The position numbers were made by a program, and so were the translations under genes. The notes beneath the pieces were generated by a model. It did not search any database and had not been told where the DNA came from. It saw nothing but the letters and a program-made list of their open reading frames with translations. From NCBI GenBank assembly GCA_001969505.1, contig LSSK01000358.1, positions 1 through 15,986 of the forward strand: a stretch of 15,986 nucleotides of DNA, read 5' to 3'. The stretch comes from Zancudomyces culisetae (lineage: Eukaryota; Kickxellomycota; Harpellomycetes; Harpellales; Legeriomycetaceae). Every line of letters starts with the position of its first letter. The first letter of the stretch is position 1. Positions 1 to 6,900 of the stretch are shown piece by piece.

Positions 1-315
1 TGGTTGTTGGTGATGTTGAGCTGGTTGTTGGTGATGTTGAGCTGGTTGTTGGTGATGTTGAGCTGGTTGTTGGTGATGTTGAGCTGGTTGTTGGTGATGT
101 TGAGCTGGTTGTTGGTGATGTTGAGCTGGTTGTTGGTGATGTTGAGCTGGTTGTTGGTGATGTTGAGCTGGTTGTTGGTGATGTTGAGCTGGTTGTTGGT
201 GATGTTGAGCTGGTTGTTGGTGATGTTGAGCTGGTTGTTGGTGATGTTGAGCTGGTTGTTGGTGATGTTGAGCTGGTTGTTGGTGATGTTGAGCTGGTTG
301 TTGGTGATGTTGAGC
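1..315 (-). repeat. Perfect 21-bp coding tandem repeat, 15 copies, truncated by the window edge
   Basis: Fifteen identical 21-bp units run back to back from the first base and encode the heptapeptide TTSSTSP on the minus strand. I found no single-base difference between copies, including at synonymous sites, which implies recent expansion or homogenisation. The array starts exactly at the window edge, so its true length is unknown. A 21-bp unit without stops is open in several frames, which explains a long Leu/Val/Met-rich shadow frame on the plus strand. Confidence 0.97.
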
Positions 316-1315
316 TGGTTGAGGTGCTTGTTGGTGATGATGTACTTGAGGATGTTGATGATGTACTTGAGGATGTTGAGCTAGTTGTTGATGAAGTACT
401 TGATGAGGTGCTTGGTGTAAAATCACACTCACTATCATCACAATTTGGACCTGAACATCCATCTACATGTTGTGAGATAAATTCGTCCCAGTAATAGGAC
501 ATCATCATATAAATAGCAACGGTGTTTGCAGAGTCACAAACCTTTCCGTTGACTGAAACGATTGAACTTACAATACCCACAAGTTTTTTGTAATCAAGCC
601 CAGTCATTGGACCTCCCGAGTCACCCAAACATACGGATTTTCCTGTTGTAATGCCAGCACAGAATACTTTTCCATCAGCGTTATCACTTCCAAGCATTCT
701 GTCGCAATAGTCTTGTCTTCCTTGAATGACTTGAAGTTCATTTAGGACCGAGAGAGTACTATTTTCGTTTGAGGTATATCCAAATCCACTTACTGTATAT
801 GTTCCAGTTCTGTCGATGGGTGTTGTGTCGATTTCGATAGGTTCAGCCACATCAGGGCTTACACACTCGTCAAGGAACAACAGAGCAAGATCGTCCCTAT
901 ATGGATCTTCATTGACATATTTGGGGTGGATTATAACATTCTTTACTGAGTAAATGTTGTCATTGTATGGAATAGGTTGAACACTTCCCACTCCGATTTG
1001 GATATTGTCCCACTGAATCTCGTCAACTGTGTTTGATTCGTAAAGACAATGCGCTGCAGTAAGAACCACGTTTGGTCTTATCAATTGACCTGTGCATCTA
1101 TAGGAACTATCTTCAACGCTTTTGAAATACGCAATGTATTTGTAATTCTCGAGGTCGGCGTTCTCGCCACCTATGATTCTATCGCCAATGGATCTCTTTG
1201 AAAGCCTATTTGGAGTCTGGCTAAACAACCCAGCCTCAGGAGCACTAGTTGCACTACTCGGGCATAAGTTTGAAAGAACCAGGCCTAATATCGAAAGTCC
1301 TGATCTCGTTTTCAT
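1..1315 (-). CDS. Secreted trypsin-fold (S1A) serine protease with Ser/Thr/Pro repeat tail, 3' end outside window
   Basis: Read from the minus-strand ATG at 1315-1313, the frame stays open for 438 codons to the window edge with no intron. Residues 1-25 look like a signal peptide (MKTRSGLSILGLVLSNLC then small residues). SKR at 39-41 is a Kex2-type site, and R46 precedes IIGG (47-50), the classic S1A activation N-terminus. The catalytic triad is His89 in TAAHC, Asp142 in DDLALL and Ser233 in GDSGGP. Cysteines 74/90, 204/219 and 229/260 fit the usual disulfides. The residue six before the catalytic Ser is Ser227, not Asp, and the positions matching 216 and 226 appear to be Ile and Ala, so trypsin-like Lys/Arg specificity is unlikely. 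The catalytic domain ends near residue 283. A Cys-bearing linker (287, 292, 297) and a Ser/Thr/Pro tail follow, ending in at least 15 TTSSTSP heptads that are probably O-glycosylated. A GPI anchor or binding domain may lie beyond the edge. The protease call is firm; the substrate is unknown. Confidence 0.93.
   Translation of the reverse strand, partial: MKTRSGLSILGLVLSNLCPSSATSAPEAGLFSQTPNRLSKRSIGDRIIGGENADLENYKYIAYFKSVEDSSYRCTGQLIRPNVVLTAAHCLYESNTVDEIQWDNIQIGVGSVQPIPYNDNIYSVKNVIIHPKYVNEDPYRDDLALLFLDECVSPDVAEPIEIDTTPIDRTGTYTVSGFGYTSNENSTLSVLNELQVIQGRQDYCDRMLGSDNADGKVFCAGITTGKSVCLGDSGGPMTGLDYKKLVGIVSSIVSVNGKVCDSANTVAIYMMMSYYWDEFISQHVDGCSGPNCDDSECDFTPSTSSSTSSTTSSTSSSTSSTSSSTSSPTSTSTSSTSPTTSSTSPTTSSTSPTTSSTSPTTSSTSPTTSSTSPTTSSTSPTTSSTSPTTSSTSPTTSSTSPTTSSTSPTTSSTSPTTSSTSPTTSSTSPTTSSTSPTT
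316..408 (-). repeat. Degenerate older part of the 21-bp coding repeat
   Basis: Between the perfect array and the catalytic domain the tail stays Ser/Thr-rich, but the units diverge. Positions 336-356 and 357-377 are two identical 21-bp copies of a different variant, encoding STSSSTS-type peptide. The period is the same as in the perfect array while the sequence differs, which suggests successive rounds of expansion. Confidence 0.8.
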
Positions 1316-1520
1316 ATTCAATTCTCTAAAGTGTTTTTTTTTTTTACTTTTCTTCTATAATTCACTTTTGATAACTGAGTTTAATGTTATTATTTGAAAA
1401 GATGATTCTATAAAAAGTATGTGAATGCTAGTTTAAAGTTGTTGATATAATAAAACAACTCTTTAAATGGATTGAGCTTTAATGATGTTTTTTTTTTCCG
1501 TTGTGTTTTAGATTCCACCT

Positions 1521-1528
1521 TTTATATA
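1521..1528 (-). promoter_or_regulatory. Possible TATA box of the protease gene
   Basis: The minus strand reads TATATAAA here, about 205 bp upstream of the protease ATG. The bases before the ATG (A at -3) suit eukaryotic initiation. The region is AT-rich, so a chance TATA match is quite possible. Confidence 0.25.
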
Positions 1529-2266
1529 GAATTTTTTGGTTTTTGATTTTGCTTTCAAACCTTTCTCCTCCTCTCCTTTTTTTTTTCTACTCCTTTCCTT
1601 TCATCCTCTCTCTATTCTTTCATCCTCTCTCTAACCCTGAACATTACAAAAAAAAATTAAAAATTAAAACTATTATTAGAATCAACTAATAAGTTTTCTA
1701 ATGCTAGAAGCAAGTTTAGATAATTTACAGCAGATAAAAACATACTTTGGCCAATAACTAGTATTACTATGTATTTTTAGAAACTTTTTTGTATTTTAGT
1801 TTTCACAATCAAATATCCATCAAATTAGTAATTAATCGAAATGTATAAACTTTTTTTTTGAGGATTTAGATTTGCAATGCTTTATTAATAAATCCCGAGG
1901 TTGTGGAAATGATAACAGGTGATATTGATTTCAAACTAGTCGGATACCGCTCTATACCATTATATTGACTACAGCTATTGACTTGGTTCTCCCGTATTTA
2001 TTTGGACTTTAATGTTCCATTGACATTTCAATTCCTCATTTATTTAATAAATCGTGTAATATATCTATAGTATTTATTACTATCATTATAACCAACTAAA
2101 TACCCGTTTTATACATTTCCTACTATATGGAAACATCAATTAATATGCTACTCCGTATGTAGCCATTCCCTTTAATTCCCTTTTTCGCCTTTTTACCAAA
2201 TTTTTGCCAATTTTACATCACTTATAACCCTTTTAACTTTAAAAATATAATATATAATGGTACTAA

Positions 2267-2321
2267 GAGACTGGTAATAGCTGTACTTTAGCAGTAACAG
2301 CTACCAAAATTCCCTAGTCTC
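2267..2321. other. Imperfect long hairpin
   Basis: GAGACT at 2267-2272 pairs with AGTCTC at 2316-2321. Inside it GGT (2273-2275) pairs with ACC (2303-2305), and AGCTG (2279-2283) pairs with CAGCT (2298-2302). TAC (2284-2286) can pair with GTA (2294-2296) past a bulged A, leaving a 7-nt loop. Internal bulges are present on both sides. This is one of the few non-repetitive blocks of the spacer. No known RNA family was recognised. Confidence 0.5.
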
Positions 2322-2360
2322 AAAATTAAATTCTATTCAATTTCAACGACTTTTTTTGTA

Positions 2361-2446
2361 CTCCTTATCCTCATCCTTGTCCTCATCCTTACACTCATAC
2401 TCATTCTCATACTGATTCTCATACTCATCCTCATACTCATCCTCAA
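2361..2446. repeat. Imperfect TCATCC/TCATAC hexanucleotide array
   Basis: The plus strand consists of repeated TCATCC, TCATAC and TCATTC-like hexamers with several interruptions. It is non-coding microsatellite DNA. Confidence 0.75.
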
Positions 2447-3035
2447 CCATTCCTTTTCTTTTTATTTTTATTTTTCCGAACTCAATTCAACTCAATCAAA
2501 TCAAATCCAATCCAACACAACCCAATAGTATCTACAACCAAGGTTGTACACTTTTGGTTGAGCAAATTAACGATCGATATTACTATATACTTTAATGAAA
2601 AAAAATTTTTTTAATTCGTTTTTTTTTCTTTCTAGTCTTTACAAATTTGATAATACCTTTAAAATCTCATAACACACAATTTACTTTTATTTCATCTCTC
2701 TTCCGTTCCAATCTCTCATCCCAAAGAAAAAAGAAAAAAATATTTTTAGATTTTAAAAAAGTTCTCAACATTTTATTTGCTGAATAACGATAATGTTTCT
2801 CATCATTAATCTTTTCATCCACTCAACCAACCCAACCAACTCAGCCACTCCCTCCCCCCCCCCCGCTCTCTTTCGCACCCTTACTTCCTTCCTCCTCCCC
2901 TTGTCTCTTTAACCATTTATTTTTTTATCTATACATCTCCCACCCACATCTCCCCCGCTTTCTCTGATTTGCTATTCCAACAATCAAATCATGTACATTT
3001 CTTTACACAGATATACTGTAATTAGATTTCTATAT

Positions 3036-3104
3036 CCCAAACCCAAACTCAAGTCCAAACTCAAACTCAAACTCAAATCCAAACCTATGACCCAAACTCA
3101 AACT
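3036..3104. repeat. CA-rich hexamer array (CCAAAC/TCAAAC), cluster 1
   Basis: Imperfect hexamers of the form YCAAAY (CCAAAC, TCAAAC, TCAAAT) repeat across this stretch. The same hexamer family recurs at 3305-3362 and 3741-3773, and inside the myosin coding sequence. Confidence 0.75.
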
Positions 3105-3304
3105 GATAATATTTTTCTCTTCACTACCAAAATTTAAAAACAGAAAAAAGATGATGTAATTATAAAACACTGATTGGTATTTTTATTTCTTGCTTATTTA
3201 ATTTTAGTCTATTTTATTGTTGGGGGGAGGTGGGTGGGTCAAAACATGCGCAGAACAGATAATACTACATATATATACATATATACATAAATTTAAAATT
3301 TAAA

Positions 3305-3362
3305 ATCTAAACTCAAACCAAACCCAAACCCAAACCTAAACTCAAACTTAAACCTAAACCTA
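3305..3362. repeat. CA-rich hexamer array (CCAAAC/CTAAAC), cluster 2
   Basis: Hexamers CCAAAC, CCTAAA and TCAAAC/TTAAAC alternate. The array is related to the clusters at 3036 and 3741 and drifts towards CCTAAA at its right end. Confidence 0.75.
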
Positions 3363-3377
3363 GATTTAAAAACTAAT

Positions 3378-3623
3378 ATGAAACGGGGTCCGGAAAAAGA
3401 AATGATTGTACTGGGTAATGCAATAAACCGATGAAATATGGGATTTATGCGTACTGGGGGTATGGGTGCAGGTGACGTAGGTGACGTAGGTGAAATTGAC
3501 ATTGACAATGATAATGATAACGATATTGATAACGATATTGATATTGATAATGATATTGATAATGATATTGATATTGATGATTATAATGATATTGGTAATG
3601 ATAATGATAATGATCATTTTTAA
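3378..3623 (+). pseudogene. Possible decayed or spurious reading frame with one in-frame TGA
   Basis: From ATG 3378 the frame reads 18 codons (MKRGPEKEMIVLGNAINR), meets TGA at 3432-3434, then continues open in the same frame from ATG 3438 (MGFMRTGGMGAGDVGDVGE) into an Asp/Asn/Ile repeat that ends at TAA 3621-3623. Positions 3378-3490 are more complex and GC-richer than the flanking microsatellites. The repeat periods are multiples of three, so openness alone is weak evidence of coding. It may be a remnant of a gene, or simply unique sequence between repeats. Confidence 0.2.
3496..3615 (+). repeat. GATAAT/GATATT trinucleotide-hexanucleotide array
   Basis: About 120 bp of GAT-AAT and GAT-ATT units with minor variants. 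On the plus strand this reads as Asp-Asn/Asp-Ile. It is imperfect, with GATAAC and GATTAT interruptions. Confidence 0.85.
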
Positions 3624-3740
3624 TAAACTAATATTTCCAAATACAATAATACACTTACATCTAATAAAACATACATGTTAATATATTGACCTTCCTGTAT
3701 AAAAATTACCCGGTTTAAATTCCAAGTTTTATTTTACCCG

Positions 3741-3773
3741 AACCTAAACCTAAACCTAAACCTAAACCTAAAC
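3741..3773. repeat. Perfect (AACCTA)5.5 array, telomere-like
   Basis: Five and a half identical AACCTA units, which read TTTAGG on the minus strand. This resembles, but is not, the common fungal telomere unit TTAGGG. Its position between genes and its kinship with the imperfect CCAAAC arrays nearby favour a microsatellite. Confidence 0.85.
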
Positions 3774-3782
3774 TTTATTACA

Positions 3783-3826
3783 ACATATATGTATATGTAT
3801 ATCTATATATATATGTATATATATAA
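3783..3826. repeat. Alternating TA/TG purine-pyrimidine tract
   Basis: A stretch of alternating TA with occasional TG and one TC break, easily unwound AT-rich DNA. It lies about 150-200 bp downstream of the myosin stop. Confidence 0.7.
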
Positions 3827-3926
3827 AATCAAAGAAAATTTAAAAAAACCAATTCTCATCTCTCACACACACATTTGCTATCTCTTTTTTTCTCATTACA
3901 AGATTTATACTATTAATTTTTATATA

Positions 3927-3932
3927 TTTATT
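3927..3932 (-). terminator. Putative polyadenylation signal of the myosin gene
   Basis: The minus strand reads AATAAA about 47 nt beyond the TAA stop at 3981-3979, within TATATA-rich sequence of the kind that acts as an efficiency element in fungal 3' ends. Confidence 0.4.
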
Positions 3933-3955
3933 TATATATATATTTTTTAATAAGA

Positions 3956-3976
3956 TAAAATAAAATAAAATAAAAT
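3956..3976. repeat. (AAAAT)4 array directly after the myosin stop codon
   Basis: Four AAAAT/ATAAA pentamer units abut the myosin stop, so they would be transcribed as U-rich RNA in the 3' untranslated region. The same pentamer forms a longer array at 10786. Confidence 0.75.
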
Positions 3977-3978
3977 TA

Positions 3979-6900
3979 TTATTGATAATACTCATCATCA
4001 TTTTCAAAATAATAATGTTCAGTTTGACACTCTACCAACGCTCTCAATCTAATCAGTCGTAAATTAAAAGGTATCAATGTCTCAATAATCGTCACCTTGC
4101 GCGCAGTCAAATATAACACCTGGTCATTCATATCATTGGTATCCAAAAAGATATTGTCCGACTTTTCAGACTCGGCCGCTCGCCGCGCAATCTCGGGCAT
4201 CACGGGACTCAGAATCGGATTCTCATAGTCAGACACGGAATATATCGACAGCAGCTTCTTGATCTGCGCAGGGTTAAGTAAATCACACGCCTCAAAGATC
4301 ACATCGATGTCTTGTTTGGTCGACTTGGGTAGCTGCAGCAACTTGACTAGCTGTAATAAGCGGTCGAGATTCTTGGTGTTGTCGGAAACCGAATGTGCCT
4401 TGCACCACTCTTCAATGCGGGTCAGATTGTACTGGATCTGCATTCCTCGTTTCCAGGAACAAAAGTTGCGGCGCATAACAATGTTGTTAAAGGCAGTGAT
4501 CCCGATGGTACACAGTAGTTCGGAAAAGATCTGTTGCATTATGGCAATGTCTACATAGTAAAACTCCATAATCCGCCAGACGTTGTTGAAGAAATTGAGG
4601 ATATTCTCGATTTTTATGGACGAATCCTTGTTGACAGAACCCATAATACGGTTGAAAAAGGACGAATCAGAAGTGGTAAAGCCGGGAAGGGCTTCGTTTT
4701 CAACCACGGCAGGAACGATCAGCTTGATAAAACGACGCTGCAGGTTCTTCACCCAGCCAAAATAAATATCACTCAACAGAGACTCGAGAAACTGCACACT
4801 TTCGTTCATTGCATTCTCGGACTTGGCATAGTCGGGAGAATTGGAAATTCGCTCAGTCATTGAAGTCTTTACAATGGAAAGCAGTTCAAAGACATTGGAC
4901 AGCCAAAACGCAGCCAGAAAATCAGACTCGAAATTCATTGTCTTTTTCTGGATCAGAGCTATACAAGCCATCAACAATTTTTCAATCCGACTAGAAAGAT
5001 TGAATTGGAACATTTTGATGACACACAGACCAATCAGATGGGAAGGGAACAAGATTTCGGCAGGAGAATACTCGGTGTCAAGCGAGGGAAGTGGGATGTT
5101 GAGATTGCCAATCAATTCAGTAAGAACTTCAGAAATCAAGCCATCATCACTTTCCAACATATTGTAGGCTTCTTCTTCAGTTCGCAGGACAAATTCTCCA
5201 TCCATAAAATCAGGTTCGGAGTATTGAAGAGAACCGTTGAGGGCAGGATTAGAGCTTGTATTTAGATTTGGGTTTGCATTTGCATTTGGATTTGTATAAA
5301 GTTGAGAGTCGTATTGAGTTGGAGAAGAATCAGAACCAACAATATTGGTGGAATCATCAGGTCCTTTTATTCTTCGACTATCTTCACGAGTCATTCCAGC
5401 TATAGTGGTAGAACTATCGGGATTGATAATATGAGGTACTTGGGTATCAAGATCTCTGGACAAACGTTCATATCCAGAATTCATATGAGAATCCCATTTC
5501 CAGGAATCGTTTCCACTCGGCTTTCGAACAGGAGGCTGCATAAGAATTGCAGGATTATGAGAAGCATCCAAGGGTTTTCCAAGACCGGTATAGCGTTCTT
5601 TATAGTACTCAAGTTGGGCATCAGCCTCCTTGAGTCTAGCAGTAAGTTCATCAATCTTTTCAGTCAAGGAAGCTCTTTCGGCATCAGAAGACGATACAAG
5701 ATTGTCGAGTTGGAGTTGAAGGTCAGAAGTGGATTGCTTGGAGGCAGAAAGTAGTTCATTCAAAGTAGCCATTTCATCGGTCAGCTGAGAATTGGCCTTG
5801 GAAAGCAAAGCAAGATCCTTTTTGACAGCCTTAAGATCCAGGTCGTATTTATTGGAGGCATCAGCAAGGGTTTGGTCGGAATCCTTTTTAAATTCATCAA
5901 ATTTAACAACAGACTCGTCAAATTTAAGTCTCCATTTAGATACGTCAGCTTCAAGATCCAAACACTTTTTAGAAAGCTTTGAGTTTTCGATTTCCTGGGC
6001 TTGGAGTTGACGAGTACAATCAACCAGACGAGACTCCAACTTGAAGGACACCGACTTGAAATGTTCTACGGATTTGGCTTCAGATTTCAACAGCCGTAAA
6101 GTTCGCTTGGAATTGCGCATTCGGTATATCGACTGCAACCGCACAATCGCCGAGAGCTCCTTTTTCCACAACTTTCGGCCTAAATAGCCTCTTGCAATTC
6201 TCTGGATCTGAGCAGCAGCAATGTTCTGTCGAAGATTAAGCACCCTCACACGACTCAAATACCCTTTCACCAACGAAACTATCTTGACCATCGCCTGATA
6301 CCTCTCATTCATTACCTTCCGCGCCATGTATCTTCTGGCCAACGACTGAATCATCCACACCGCATTCTCCTTCTGCAACTTTTCCAGCCGCTTTCTGGCT
6401 ACATAACTACGCAATGAATTCATTATAATCTTGGCCGACCGCAATTGCTCAAGATACCGCGTCCGTGCCACATACCGCTTGTAGTTTCGCTGGATTACTA
6501 GCGCTGCGTTGTTGATCTTTTCCGCCCGCAACCTCTCCAAATGCGCCAAAACACTCGCTCGGAAAAACACCTTGGTCAGCCCAACCTGGTACTTGCTCGC
6601 ATCCACAATCATGTTCTCCGCTATATACCTCACCGCCGAATCCAAACTATCCTGATTCTTCACCTCTGGCGCCAAAATACTGTATCGCTTCAGGAAATCC
6701 ACCTTGGGCATTCTCGATGGATACCCCGCACAACTTATCCGAATCGTCTCCAACACTCCACACGCCCGAAGCTGTGAAAGTATCATTTGCGAATCCATCT
6801 TCCATGCCTCCTTCGCCTCATTAGGCTTTATACATCGAATATAATGCGTCTCTGTAGATGTAATCGTTGACATCAACTGCAAAAGCGACTGTCTAAAAGC

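Larger units (their letters stand above)
1316..3978. other. Intergenic spacer between two minus-strand genes
   Basis: This 2.7-kb stretch has no open frame that looks like a gene. It would contain the protease promoter (right of 1315) and the myosin 3' end (left of 3979). It is AT-rich with poly-T runs, a pyrimidine tract at about 2846-2910 with an 11-C run at 2854-2864, several hexanucleotide arrays, and TA-alternating tracts. The notable items are listed separately. Confidence 0.7.

Noticed and set aside
1-315. CRISPR array
   Set aside because: Units are contiguous identical 21-mers without unique spacers and lie in frame in a protein gene.
4-384. Plus-strand frame rich in Met-Leu-Val-Met-Leu-Ser-Trp repeats
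   Set aside because: It is the antisense shadow of the protease tail repeat. A 21-bp unit without stops stays open in several frames, and the protease frame has a full catalytic triad.
3432-3434. TGA recoding in the 3378-3623 frame
   Set aside because: TGA ends the KH gene normally, and repeat-based frames are open by construction, so recoding is not needed.
3366-3617. Minus-strand frame rich in Ile and Asn
   Set aside because: It arises from the GATAAT/GATATT array read in reverse and has no non-repeat domain.
5302-5754. 150-codon plus-strand frame
   Set aside because: It is antisense to the myosin coiled coil and linker, and its peptide has no recognisable features.
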